Assembly (NCBI RefSeq): GCF_008014675.1
Contig: NZ_VOXD01000007.1
Span: 99,152 to 163,151 of the forward strand
DNA: 64,000 nucleotides
Direction: 5' to 3'
Source of the DNA: Neolewinella aurantiaca
GTDB taxonomy: Bacteria > Bacteroidota > Bacteroidia > Chitinophagales > Saprospiraceae
Under the pieces are notes generated by a model, which was not told the DNA's origin, did no database searches, and saw nothing but the letters and a program-made list of their open reading frames with translations. Below, one piece after another: positions 51,493 to 61,031 of this stretch; within the stretch, counting starts at the first letter, position 1, and each line of letters opens with the position of its first letter. A program made the position numbers and the translations under genes.

Positions 51493-54084
51493 TTACTTTT
51501 TCTTCGCCGGAGCCTTTTTCTTCGCCGGCGCTTTCTTTTTTGCTGGCGCTTTTTTCTTCTTCGGCTTAAAGGCCGTAGGCATCACTTCCTGAATCGCTTT
51601 GATGCATTCTTCAACGGTAAGCTCAGCTGCGGCCTCGCGGGTCATCCGTTTTCCATCTTCGTCTTTTGGGAGCTTGATGGACTTTTTCTTATAGCGGATG
51701 AACGGTCCCCAGCGGCCTTGCTCCACGTCGATCTTCTCGGCTTCGAAACGCTGGATGTAGCGATTGGCTTCTTTTTCCTCTTTCGCCATTATGAGCTCGG
51801 TCATTTCGTCCTTGCTCAGGTTTTCGGGGTCGTAGCGCTTGGGGATGTTGACGAAAAGGCCGTTCCACTTGAGGAAGGGACCAAAACGGCCCTTGCCCTG
51901 GGTTACGTCCAGACCTTTGTAGGTCATCACGGGCGCGTCGGCTTTCTTCTTGGCAGCGATGAGTTCTTTAGCCCGGTCCATTGTAACGGCATGGACGTCT
52001 TCTCCTTTATCGAGGCTGATGAAGGTTTCACCCCAGCGTACGTAGGGTCCGAACCGGCCGATACCGACTACGGTTTCTTTCCCTTCCACTTCGCCGAGGG
52101 TTTTCGGCAGGGCGAACAGTGGCATGGCTACTTCCATGGTCACTTCTTCCATGCTCATGCCATTGGGCAGGTTGGCGTATTTGGGCTTTTCGTCCGGCAG
52201 GAGCTCGTCTGGTGCTCCGATCTGGAGTACGGGGCCGTTGCGGCTCAGGCGTACGAGTACGGTTCTGCCGGTATCCGGGTCGATTCCGAGTTTGCGTTCG
52301 GCGGAGACGCGCTCTGCGTTTTCGGTGGTGTCTTCTACCAGCTCATGGAAGGGGAAGTAGAAGTCTTTGAGCATTTGCGTCCAGGAGATTTGCCCTTCTG
52401 CGATTTCATCGAACTTCTCTTCCACATCAGCGGTGAAGTTGTAGTTCATCACATTTTCGAAGTGCTCATCGAGGAAGTCGGAGACGGCAAGGCCGATGTC
52501 ACTGGCGAACAACCGGTTCTTGGTTGCTCCGGTCATTTCCGTTTTGGCTTCGGAGGTAATGCTACCTTCTTTCAGGGTAAGCACGTCGTATTTGCGCTCG
52601 GTTCCTTCTCTTGTCTCGGAAGTTACGTACCCGCGTTTGGGGTCCATAATCTTAGACACCGTTGGTGCATAAGTAGACGGGCGGCCGATGCCGAGTTCTT
52701 CGAGTTTCTTTACCAGGCTGGCCTGGGTGTACCGGCTGGGTGGGCGGGTGAAGCGCTCGGTAGCGGTCATTTCGTTCAGCGGAAGCACCTGACCTTTGCT
52801 GAGGGGTGGGAGGATGCCTTCGTCTTGTGCGTCGTCGTCATCGTCGTCGTCTTTACTTTCCAGGTACACCTTCAGGAATCCGTCGAATTTGAGTACTTCG
52901 CCCTGGGCCCGAAGTTTGGCATCCGGTACGGTAGAAATGCCAATGTTGACGGTGGTTTTTTCCAGTTCCGCGTCTGCCATCTGGCTGGCGATCGTCCGTT
53001 TCCAGATCAGTTCGTACAGGCGCTGTTCGTCGCGGTCTCCACTGGTGATGGAGTGGCGATCGATGTAACTGGGGCGAATAGCTTCGTGCGCCTCCTGTGC
53101 ATCTTTTTTCTTGCTTTTGAAGCGGCGTACTTTGCTGTATTTATCACCGAAGGAAGATTTCACCTCCTTTTCGATGGCCGCAAGGGCCGTTTCCGAAAGG
53201 CTGATGCTGTCGGTACGCATGTAAGTGATCAGACCCGCTTCGTAGAGGCGCTGAGCGACGCGCATGGTGCGCTCTACGTTCATGTAAAGCTTCCGGCTGG
53301 CGTCCTGCTGGAGGGTCGAGGTCGTAAAGGGAGCAGCGGGCTTGCGCTTCACCGGCTTCACGTCGATTTCGTTGATCTTGAATTCAGCTCCGACGCATTT
53401 TTTCAGGAAATCCTCGGCACCGGCTTTGTTATCGAAGCGGTCGGGGCTCTCTGCTTTAAGGAGTACCGTTTTGCCCTGTTCGTTGCGAACGCTGAAAATG
53501 GCGTTTATCCGGAAAAACGGTTTGGCTTCGAAAGCCATGATTTCGCGTTCCCGCTCTACCACCAACTTTACGGTAACCGACTGCACGCGGCCGGCGCTCA
53601 GGCCGAACTTTACCTTGCGCCACAGTACCCCCGAGAGCTCGTAACCAACAAGGCGGTCGAGTACGCGGCGCGCCTGCTGTGCGTTGACGAGGTTCACATC
53701 CACCAGTCTCGGACTATTGATTGCCGCGGTAATTGCCGGAGCGGTGATTTCACGGAAAACGATCCGCTTGGTGCTGTCTACGGGGAGCTTGAGAACTTCG
53801 CAAAGGTGCCAGCTGATGGCTTCTCCTTCGCGGTCTTCATCCGTCGCGAGCCAGACGGTATCGGCCTTACTCATTGCTGCCTTGAGGTCTTTTACCACCT
53901 TTCTCTTTTCGGGAGAGACAACGTACTTAGGTTTGAAGTCCTTTTCGACATCAACTGCGCCATCACCTTTGTCCAGATCACGCACGTGACCAAAAGAAGA
54001 CTTTACGGTATAATCTTTACCGAGAATTTTTTCAATTGTTTTCGCTTTTGCCGGCGACTCGACGATCAATAAATTTTTAGACAT
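51493..54084 (-). CDS. topA: DNA topoisomerase I
   Basis: 863 residues. Type IA enzyme relaxing negative supercoils. TOPRIM motif IVESPAKAKTI at the N-terminus; catalytic Tyr in TYMRTDS; helicase-like arch and two C-terminal repeat domains (RFGPYVRWG, RFGPFLKWN, RWGPFIRYK) in place of Cys4 zinc fingers. A Lys/Ala/Pro tail (repeated KKKAPA) should bind DNA non-specifically. An acidic KDDDDDDDAQD insert lies near residue 418. Confidence 0.95.
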   Translation of the reverse strand: MSKNLLIVESPAKAKTIEKILGKDYTVKSSFGHVRDLDKGDGAVDVEKDFKPKYVVSPEKRKVVKDLKAAMSKADTVWLATDEDREGEAISWHLCEVLKLPVDSTKRIVFREITAPAITAAINSPRLVDVNLVNAQQARRVLDRLVGYELSGVLWRKVKFGLSAGRVQSVTVKLVVEREREIMAFEAKPFFRINAIFSVRNEQGKTVLLKAESPDRFDNKAGAEDFLKKCVGAEFKINEIDVKPVKRKPAAPFTTSTLQQDASRKLYMNVERTMRVAQRLYEAGLITYMRTDSISLSETALAAIEKEVKSSFGDKYSKVRRFKSKKKDAQEAHEAIRPSYIDRHSITSGDRDEQRLYELIWKRTIASQMADAELEKTTVNIGISTVPDAKLRAQGEVLKFDGFLKVYLESKDDDDDDDAQDEGILPPLSKGQVLPLNEMTATERFTRPPSRYTQASLVKKLEELGIGRPSTYAPTVSKIMDPKRGYVTSETREGTERKYDVLTLKEGSITSEAKTEMTGATKNRLFASDIGLAVSDFLDEHFENVMNYNFTADVEEKFDEIAEGQISWTQMLKDFYFPFHELVEDTTENAERVSAERKLGIDPDTGRTVLVRLSRNGPVLQIGAPDELLPDEKPKYANLPNGMSMEEVTMEVAMPLFALPKTLGEVEGKETVVGIGRFGPYVRWGETFISLDKGEDVHAVTMDRAKELIAAKKKADAPVMTYKGLDVTQGKGRFGPFLKWNGLFVNIPKRYDPENLSKDEMTELIMAKEEKEANRYIQRFEAEKIDVEQGRWGPFIRYKKKSIKLPKDEDGKRMTREAAAELTVEECIKAIQEVMPTAFKPKKKKAPAKKKAPAKKKAPAKKK

Positions 54085-54136
54085 GGGATCAGACTGTGTG
54101 GACTATTTTAATGTCAGGGATAGTAAGGTTACGATT

Positions 54137-54673
54137 TCAGGCAGCAATAAGTTGTTCCGCATGGGATTTCAGAGCATTTATCGTCTCTGAGTCGGTCAGC
54201 TTACCGTCTTCCAGCAGGTCTTCGACGTTGCTCAGGGGTAATTTGTTGGGCAGCAGCCAACCTCCCATATGATTTATCGAAGCTCCCAGGTGGTCCATTC
54301 CCCTTAGGTTTCCGGCCCGCCCGGAGGCGATACCAACCAGGGCAACGTGCTTGTTTTTGAAGTTGCGCGGGTACTCGTTTACGGAAATTCCGTCGATGAA
54401 CATTTTCAGTACTCCCGGGTAACTGCCGTTATATTCGGGCACAAAGATGGCAAACTTCTCGACGCCCAGAACAAATTTGTGCTGCAAATCTAATAGTTCC
54501 GGAGCCATTTCACCAGCATCGTACATGTTTCGGGGGAAGAATTCATGGCGAAGTTCCGCGAGATCGAACAACTGTGCATCCTGCCCAAGGGCCTTTAATT
54601 GCTCAACAAAATGAGCAGCAAAAAGCAGGGTGCGGCTGCCAGAACGATTAGTACCAGAAATAACGGTGATCAT
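54137..54673 (-). CDS. NADPH-dependent FMN reductase-like flavoprotein
   Basis: 178 residues from MITVISGTNRSGSRT; the SGTNR-GS loop binds FMN phosphate, and FVPEYNGSYPGVLKMFIDG is the family signature. Likely reduces quinones or azo/chromate-type acceptors, or supplies FMNH2; the true acceptor is unknown. It lies 52 bp upstream of topA on the same strand. Ten residues were trimmed from the longest frame. Confidence 0.88.
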   Translation of the reverse strand: MITVISGTNRSGSRTLLFAAHFVEQLKALGQDAQLFDLAELRHEFFPRNMYDAGEMAPELLDLQHKFVLGVEKFAIFVPEYNGSYPGVLKMFIDGISVNEYPRNFKNKHVALVGIASGRAGNLRGMDHLGASINHMGGWLLPNKLPLSNVEDLLEDGKLTDSETINALKSHAEQLIAA

Positions 54674-54864
54674 AGGCTTTAGGGAATAGTTACCGAAGCG
54701 CAAACCTACGACAAATGATTATAGTTGACCGAAAAGTACTTTAATTGTATGAAAAACAAGTGCTTCCCCAATAGAAAAACCTGAGTTCCGGCAGGCTGTT
54801 CCGGCCAGTGATCACGAGCCGGTTAGGAGTAAACGCGGGTTCCTGATACCCAAATGTGTCAGAG

Positions 54865-54882
54865 GGCGCGGCCGCAGGTGCC
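54865..54882 (-). repeat. R1 copy 16
   Basis: Reverse complement GGCACCTGCGGCCGCGCC, one mismatch. Confidence 0.82.
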
Positions 54883-55033
54883 GAGCAAGGGTAAAGGGTA
54901 GGGGACGTAAGCTTGCCGTCAGCGTCTTCGACGATTTATCGCTTCCATAGTTGCCTCAGCCACCCCGGGTGATTTTTGGTGGCCGCTTTTATCATCTGGC
55001 CAAAATTTATCCTTGATGACCGGGGCAACTATA

Positions 55034-55121
55034 AAACACGTAGCGTTTTCACTAGCCCATCCCCCGTGGGGAGGGGTTGAGGGGGGGGGTAACACGACTT
55101 AACTACCCTATGCGTTAGCCT
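55034..55121 (-). repeat. Repeat family R4, copy 2
   Basis: Reverse complement of 20845-20933: CGTAGCGTTTTCACTAGCCC, then CCCCGTGGGGAGGGG and CTATGCGTTAGCC. Confidence 0.8.
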
Positions 55122-55158
55122 TAGGGGGAGAGGGGGCTCTTCAATAAAGTCCCTGCTC

Positions 55159-56205
55159 CTAATTCCCGGGTTCAACCACCTCCAATACCCTGATTTCGAC
55201 CCGGCGGTTGGCCCGCATTTCTTCTGAGTTCTTCGGTTTCGGGTTCACCATCTCCCAGTTGGAGTAGCCCTTGAAGGAGAGGCGTTCTTTCGGGATCCCG
55301 AATTTTACGAGGTAATCGTAAATCACCTTTGCCCGGTTGATGGCGAGGTTGTAAGACCATGATCCCGGCCCCTGCGGTTCGGCGGGGTTGTTGACGTGGC
55401 CGCTGAGCTCGATGCGCAGCTCAGGTGTGGTTCGCATAAACTGAAGCAACCGGGGCAGGGTTGGTGCGGATTCCGCCAGGAGATTCGTCTGGTTACCCAC
55501 GAAGTAAAGGTCCTCCACTTTCATCTTACTGCCAACGATTGCCGGAGATAGCTTCGTAACCAGCGGCGGCACGGGCTTGCCCTCAGACAGAATAAGGGTC
55601 TGGCTCGAAAAGAAGTGCCCCCTGGCGTATATGTCCAGCCGGATGCCCATGTCAAGCGGAAGGATGAGTTCATAATATCCCTGATCATCGGCCCGGACGG
55701 TGTCCTTGAGGTAGCGGCTGCGGGCAATGGCTCCTCCGGGGATCGGGGTGCCGTCCTCGCTGGTGATTCGCCCGCGGAAGCGGGCGTACCGCCGGGGTAG
55801 TCCCGACCGCAGGAGCACCCTGCGGTTGAGCCGCTCCTTGCCCGCCGAGCGGACTGCCAGTCGGTTTTCTCCGAAGTACCGAAGTTCTACTGCTTCTTCC
55901 GGCCAGCCGGCGGCGAGTACGCTCTGGCGGGTGTTCTCGCTACGGCGGCGGGCCAGGTCATCGTTGGCCTGATCGGAGCCTACGGCGTCGGTATGTCCTT
56001 CCAGGTAGAGTTCTAACGCACCGGGACGGTCGGCAGCGAGGGCGTTTACCGCCGTAAGGGCCGTGTCGTCCAGTTCATCGCTGCCAAATTCAAAATAGAT
56101 GGTATCCGTCCGGTGAACCTCGACGCTGTCGACATAGCCCATTACCTGCGCCCATAGCAACAGGGGGGAGGTGTAAACTAAAAGGGAAAATAGTAAACGG
56201 AGCAT
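55159..56205 (-). CDS. Envelope protein with two OmpA-like domains around a carboxypeptidase-regulatory-like domain
   Basis: 348 residues from MLRLLFSLLVYTSPLLLWAQ (signal peptide). First OmpA-like domain: IYFEFGSDELDD, LYLEGHTDAVG, LARRRSENTRQS. Middle: RFRGRITSEDGTPIPGGAI, a beta-sandwich of the CarboxypepD_reg type. Second OmpA-like domain: LYFVGNQTNLLAESA, IELSGHVNNP, INRAKVIYDYL, FKGYSNW, ANRRVEIRV. Both should bind peptidoglycan, so the protein may bridge two strands; this is inference. Confidence 0.82.
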   Translation of the reverse strand: MLRLLFSLLVYTSPLLLWAQVMGYVDSVEVHRTDTIYFEFGSDELDDTALTAVNALAADRPGALELYLEGHTDAVGSDQANDDLARRRSENTRQSVLAAGWPEEAVELRYFGENRLAVRSAGKERLNRRVLLRSGLPRRYARFRGRITSEDGTPIPGGAIARSRYLKDTVRADDQGYYELILPLDMGIRLDIYARGHFFSSQTLILSEGKPVPPLVTKLSPAIVGSKMKVEDLYFVGNQTNLLAESAPTLPRLLQFMRTTPELRIELSGHVNNPAEPQGPGSWSYNLAINRAKVIYDYLVKFGIPKERLSFKGYSNWEMVNPKPKNSEEMRANRRVEIRVLEVVEPGN

Positions 56206-56308
56206 GACGGACGACTGGCTTTTGCTAAAGATAATGGCTTTAGGGTTAAGATTTGGTGTGGGGTTTGCTTTTTTTAACAAAGGAGAATCCCTGACTGTCA
56301 ACCTGCTT

Positions 56309-56326
56309 TGCACCCGCGATCGCGCA
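56309..56326 (+). repeat. R1 copy 17
   Basis: TGCACCCGCGATCGCGCA, two mismatches, with AT at the variable dinucleotide, so the core becomes GCGATCGC. Confidence 0.75.
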
Positions 56327-56360
56327 TAAAAAAACCCCGCTTCATAACCTGAAGCGGGGC
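56326..56360 (-). terminator. Intrinsic terminator of the susCD-like operon
   Basis: CCCCGCTTCA-TAACC-TGAAGCGGGG, 10-bp perfect stem; on the minus strand followed by TTTTTTTAT. It lies 30 bp past the SusD-like gene stop. Confidence 0.85.
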
Positions 56361-56388
56361 GAAAACTAGTAATCAACTAAAATGAATA

Positions 56389-57837
56389 TTATTCGAATGG
56401 GGCAATGAGGTCACTGCCACGGTTCTCTGAAATCAACCGGTTAAGGTTGTTGGTAACGGTTGCTGTCTCAGCACCGGTGTCGTAAGTGAACGCGTCAAAC
56501 TCCGCTTTGATGGGTTCGAGCCATGATGGAATGGTAGGCTCGAGATCAGCATCGGTGATGTTGGGGTTACCTACTTTTTCGGTAAGAGAAACCACCAGGC
56601 GGATGCCCAGGTCAGTTACGCGGCGACCTTCGGCGAAGAAGATCTCCTGGCGCATGCGGTAAAGGCTTTCGTAAGCGAAGTCGATGTCGTCGATTGCGTC
56701 GATTTCGTCCTCGGTGTAGTGCGTTCCGCTTACGGTTGGGATGGTAACATCTTCAGCGCCACGGTCAATCACGAGTCCGGACATGAGCGGAAGGTCGGGG
56801 CCGGCTGCTACCATAATAGAAGAGTTGTCAGGGCGGCTACCCGGGAAATCCTGGGTGCGTCCTTCTACACCGTCGTTGAATGTGTCTACCGGGCGGGTAG
56901 CCACGAGGCCAACGATGTTCTTCATGATTTGCTTGGCGTCGTCGAGGCTACCGTCAGACAGTGCTGCTTCAGCCAGGATGAGGTGAGCTTCCTCGATCTT
57001 CAGCAGAGGAATGTTTACCTCAACGTTAGGCGTGGCACCATTGTACTTAGGGTCCAGAAAATCCATAGTTGGCAGTGGCTGGAGGTCATCGAAGCTACCA
57101 CGGTCCCACAGTGCGTCCTGCATTACGTTGCCAGGTCCCTGAACACCGTCGTAACGGGCGAAGTAAACGTAAGCAGGCGTGTTTGCAATCGCAAGTGTTG
57201 CGTCGGCAACCGCCGCAGACTTGTTGCCCAGACGGTAGTAGGCGCGGGCACGACCAATCAGTGCACCTTCGGAGTACTGGTTGCTTCCGAGGTCCATCGC
57301 AGCACTGAAATCAGCAATCGCAGCGTTGAGGTGATCGGTAGCCGGCAGGGCAGGGCCCATTGGCTCGCCGGGTAGAGTGGTGAAAAGCTCTCCTCCAAGA
57401 AGGTAAGCAACACCGCGCAGCATGTAGAATCCGGCAAGCTGCTCATCGGTAGAACCCTCGTCAGCAGGTACGATATCGTTGATACCGGCGCTGGCGAGTT
57501 CACGCAGACGTGCGATGGAGTACTGAATCTCTTCGATGTCTCTGTCGGTCGGGTCAATGGCCAGGTCGTCGAGGAACTGATTGAAGAAAGTCTGAGTGTT
57601 CTCGTAGTTGTCGGTGGCGATTTCCATCGGTGCGACAATTTCGTTCATCGTCAGGGCCAGTTGGCGCTCGGTACCGTTGAGGAGACGTGCGCTTGATTCG
57701 ATGGTACCCAGTACGTTGTCTGAACTCAGGTTGGGGTTGGTAGGTTCGAACGTTTCGTTCGGGTCTTCACAAGACCAGGTCAGGGTTGCAATTGCAGCAA
57801 CGCCGAGACCATATTTAATACACTGAATGAGTTTCAT
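56389..57837 (-). CDS. SusD/RagB-like outer-membrane lipoprotein
   Basis: 482 residues. Lipoprotein signal with LTWSC lipobox (Cys near residue 23). TPR-like helices (AAIADFSAAMDLGSNQYSEG, GRARAYYRLGNKSAAVADA, given in part) and the C-terminal RMRQEIFFAEGRRVTDLG are typical of SusD-like substrate lids that close over a SusC channel. The substrate is not obvious: no glycoside hydrolase or peptidase is adjacent, so it may import something other than glycan. Confidence 0.88.
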   Translation of the reverse strand: MKLIQCIKYGLGVAAIATLTWSCEDPNETFEPTNPNLSSDNVLGTIESSARLLNGTERQLALTMNEIVAPMEIATDNYENTQTFFNQFLDDLAIDPTDRDIEEIQYSIARLRELASAGINDIVPADEGSTDEQLAGFYMLRGVAYLLGGELFTTLPGEPMGPALPATDHLNAAIADFSAAMDLGSNQYSEGALIGRARAYYRLGNKSAAVADATLAIANTPAYVYFARYDGVQGPGNVMQDALWDRGSFDDLQPLPTMDFLDPKYNGATPNVEVNIPLLKIEEAHLILAEAALSDGSLDDAKQIMKNIVGLVATRPVDTFNDGVEGRTQDFPGSRPDNSSIMVAAGPDLPLMSGLVIDRGAEDVTIPTVSGTHYTEDEIDAIDDIDFAYESLYRMRQEIFFAEGRRVTDLGIRLVVSLTEKVGNPNITDADLEPTIPSWLEPIKAEFDAFTYDTGAETATVTNNLNRLISENRGSDLIAPFE

Positions 57838-57890
57838 TCTGATTGATTTATTGGTTGAAATAAGGTGATTCGTTGTTCAGCAGAGGTTTC

Positions 57891-60704
57891 TTAGAAACCA
57901 AAGTCGATGCTGAACAGGTACTGCTTCGGTGCGGATTCCGTACCGTAGCCGAAACCACCTGCGGCGAAACCACCCTGTGAGCCGATACCGGCACCAGTTA
58001 CTTCCGGATCGAAAGAAGAAGACGCGAAAATGAATGGGTTACGCATGTTGAAACCAATTTTCAGGTAGCTGAAAGTTGAGTTCTCAACGGGGACGTTGTA
58101 AGAAAGACCAACGTTGCGGACCTTCAGGAAATCGGTATCTTCCACCCAGTAACCAGCGAGGTCAAAGAAGCTGCCAGCCTGAGCTGCTGCCTCTTCGGGG
58201 ATGCGGCCTTCGTCTTCAACACCGCTGAAGTAACGCAGTACATCATCCACTGCTACACCCTGGGCGCCGTACTGGTAATCAGAGCTGGCGAAAAGGTTGA
58301 AACGCTTGTAACGGAGGTTGAAACCTACAGTACCGTAACCGTCGGGGTTAGGCTTACCGAGGTAAGAGTTGCTTTTAGCGGAGAATTCACCGTTTTCATC
58401 GATGGTAGCGAGGGCACCACGCAGGTAACCCAGGGGCTGACCTTCGGCCACGAAAGAACCAAGGAAGGTGAAACCACCTACGGAGAACTCAGGAGAGCCA
58501 CCCGCGTCGGTTACGGTGTTTTCGTTGGTGGTAAGCGAGGCACTTACGGTAAAGTCGACGTCTTTGGTCTCCACGATGCTGAAGTTGGTCTCGAATTCCC
58601 AACCTTTGTTTTCGATCTCACCAACGTTGGCTTCCTGAGCGAGCTGTCCGCTGGATGGAAGACCTGCAGGAGTGAAGATGGCATCTTCGGTAATCGTGTT
58701 GTAGTAAGTCACGTTTACACCGATCCGGCCACGGAGGAAGCTGAAGTCACCTCCAAATTCGAGGGACTTAACGATCTCAGGGCCAAGCTCTGAGTTACCC
58801 GGGTTGCCGAAGGTGTAAGCGGGAAGGCCGAAGTAAGCGTTAGAGTTGAATACCTGGTCGCGCGCAAACGGAGTCGGGAAGTTAGACGCTTCACCGTAGT
58901 TGGCGCGGAAACTTGCGCGGGTAACGATGTTGGAGATAGAACCGGTCTGCATGAAGGCTTCGTCGGTCAGGCTGTACCGGAGACCGATACGCTTAAGGTT
59001 TATGAGGCCGATGTCATCACCGAAGGCGGAGTTGAAATCCCAACGGGTACCGAGGTCAAGGAACAGTTTGTTCTTGTAGCCAATGTTTTCGGCGAGGTAG
59101 AAACCACCGAATGCGATGGCGCGGAAGAACTCGGTAGTGGTACGCTCGGCTGTGTTGTTGAAGCTGGTAGAACCTTCAACGAGGTTGGTACCACCAAGAA
59201 GCAGCTGCTCATCCTGATTACGGAAAAGCTGAGCACCAGCACTGGTCGTGAAGGTGAAGTCACCTGCGTCGAATTCGTAACCGAGCGCAAGGTCACTGGT
59301 GAAGGTGACGAAGTCACGGGTAGCGCGGGTAATAGATCCCTGGTCAGCAGTACCTTCAGCTACAGCACCTTTAGAGATGAGGAGTGCGTTGGTAGCAATT
59401 TCGTCCTGGCGGCTGCGACGAGAGTCGAGACCGAGAATCAAACGGCTGGTGAAGCCACGGAAAGGCTTGTAAGTCAGTTGCTGTGAAGTCTGGAAGCGAC
59501 GAACCGCTTCGGTGATGTCAGTCAGTTCACCAGCAAGGCGAAGCTCCTGAGTAATAGTGTCGATGCGGCCGGCAGATGCTTCGTTGATCAGGCCGTAGTT
59601 ACCACCCTCGATACCACCGAAACGAGCGAAGCTGGTGTTGGCGTTGTAATCACGGGTGAAGTAGTTGCTGGAGAATGCAGCAGAACCGTTGTACTCGAGC
59701 TTAGAGTTCAACTTGGCAGATGCACCGAAACGAGCGTTGATGCGACGCTGAGAGTTGATGTCGTTGAAGCCATCGTCGTCGTAGAAGCTACCGCTGAAGT
59801 TGTAGGTAGCTTTGTCGCTACCGCCGTCAACACCAAGACGGTACTGCTGAACGAGACCTGGCTCGAAAAGGATGTCTGCCGTTTCTTCGAAACGGAGGAA
59901 CTTCTCTTCTCCTACCATGGAGCCGACAAGAACACCACCGGAAAGACGTGCCTGACCGGCAGTACCTTTCTTAGTAAAGATCTGAATCACACCGTTGGCG
60001 GCATCCGCACCGTAAAGGGTAGTGGCAGCACCACCGCGGATGAATTCAACGCGGGCGATAGATTCCACGGGGATATCGGCCAGGGCACTGGAGCTCGCAC
60101 CACCAGTGTCGAGACTGAGACTGGCGTTAGAGTTCAGGTTGTCTACCCGTACACCATCGATGATGATTACCGGAGTAGATGAGCCATTAGCAGAAAGAGG
60201 GCCACGGTTACGAATGATAGACGCCGTACCGGGCTGACCGGAAGACAGGCGAATCTGAGCACCGGGAATCCGGCTCTGCAGGATCTGGTCGAGCTGGGTT
60301 ACCGGAGCAAGTTCGAGTTGCTCGCTGGTAATTACGTCTACCGTAGTGGTAAGACGCTTGCGCTCGATACCGACACCCTGGCCGGAAACAACGATCTCCT
60401 GAAGGTTTACACCTTCGCTGAGGACGATGTCATAAACAGTCTGGCCCTGTACCAGCGGAATCCGCTGAGTCTCGAAACCAGTGTAGGTTACCATCAGGTT
60501 CTCGGCGTTGCCGGGGATGGTAAGGGAGAAGTCTCCGTCAATTCCTGTAACGGTACCGGTAGTGGTGCCTTCTACGAAAACTGAGGCGCCGATTAGGGTT
60601 TCTCCGGAATTATCGGTGACCGTACCGGTCACCGTATTTTGGGCCTGCAGAGCGGTAAAGCCGCTGAGCATCAGTACCCAAAACAAGAGGTTAAATCTAT
60701 GCAT
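57891..60704 (-). CDS. SusC/RagA-like TonB-dependent receptor
   Basis: 937 residues: signal peptide, an N-terminal carboxypeptidase-regulatory-like domain (NTVTGTVTDNSGETLIGASV, 22-100), TonB plug (VDVITSEQLELAPVTQLDQIL..., DGVRVDNLN) and a C-terminal 22-strand barrel ending YLFSIDFGF with the terminal Phe. It imports a large ligand together with the SusD-like partner 53 bp downstream. No anti-sigma/ECF pair is present, so control is unknown. Confidence 0.93.
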   Translation of the reverse strand: MHRFNLLFWVLMLSGFTALQAQNTVTGTVTDNSGETLIGASVFVEGTTTGTVTGIDGDFSLTIPGNAENLMVTYTGFETQRIPLVQGQTVYDIVLSEGVNLQEIVVSGQGVGIERKRLTTTVDVITSEQLELAPVTQLDQILQSRIPGAQIRLSSGQPGTASIIRNRGPLSANGSSTPVIIIDGVRVDNLNSNASLSLDTGGASSSALADIPVESIARVEFIRGGAATTLYGADAANGVIQIFTKKGTAGQARLSGGVLVGSMVGEEKFLRFEETADILFEPGLVQQYRLGVDGGSDKATYNFSGSFYDDDGFNDINSQRRINARFGASAKLNSKLEYNGSAAFSSNYFTRDYNANTSFARFGGIEGGNYGLINEASAGRIDTITQELRLAGELTDITEAVRRFQTSQQLTYKPFRGFTSRLILGLDSRRSRQDEIATNALLISKGAVAEGTADQGSITRATRDFVTFTSDLALGYEFDAGDFTFTTSAGAQLFRNQDEQLLLGGTNLVEGSTSFNNTAERTTTEFFRAIAFGGFYLAENIGYKNKLFLDLGTRWDFNSAFGDDIGLINLKRIGLRYSLTDEAFMQTGSISNIVTRASFRANYGEASNFPTPFARDQVFNSNAYFGLPAYTFGNPGNSELGPEIVKSLEFGGDFSFLRGRIGVNVTYYNTITEDAIFTPAGLPSSGQLAQEANVGEIENKGWEFETNFSIVETKDVDFTVSASLTTNENTVTDAGGSPEFSVGGFTFLGSFVAEGQPLGYLRGALATIDENGEFSAKSNSYLGKPNPDGYGTVGFNLRYKRFNLFASSDYQYGAQGVAVDDVLRYFSGVEDEGRIPEEAAAQAGSFFDLAGYWVEDTDFLKVRNVGLSYNVPVENSTFSYLKIGFNMRNPFIFASSSFDPEVTGAGIGSQGGFAAGGFGYGTESAPKQYLFSIDFGF

Positions 60705-61031
60705 ATTTGGTTATTAATTGAATAGTGAGGTAAATAGATGTAGCATCCGGCAATGCGTGCCGGACGTAATTATTTTATGCTGAGAATGTTAATAAATAGG
60801 TCTTCGTTAATTCGGGTTTGGCACAAAATGCCAATTGCAATGAATCTTACTTTAAGTCAAAAACTGCGGTGTCAGAACGACAAAAGTACAAGAAGGGCTG
60901 CTTGGTTCTGTGCTCCAAACCGGCTAATGTCTCGGGCCTGACAATCGATATTTAAAGTCAAAACTTTAACCGTTTGTCACCGAACAATGTGGTGGATGTA
61001 GTGCGTTTGCGATGGGTTTTGGCCCGTGGTA
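60705..61031. other. 327-bp leader/intergenic region before the SusC-like gene
   Basis: No gene. A minus-strand TACTTTTG (60881-60888) fits the Bacteroidota -7 consensus TAnnTTTG, about 180 nt before the start codon, but no TTTG box lies at the usual spacing. A small hairpin CCGGCAATGCGTGCCGG lies at 60748-60764. Confidence 0.35.

Larger units (their letters stand above)
54704..55158. other. 455-bp intergenic region with repeats
   Basis: Holds R1 copy 16 and R4 copy 2; no gene seen. Confidence 0.6.

Noticed and set aside
51718..54072. 784-residue open frame antisense to topA
   Set aside because: Complete overlap with a clear topoisomerase I gene; composition follows from its codon bias, and no domain is visible.
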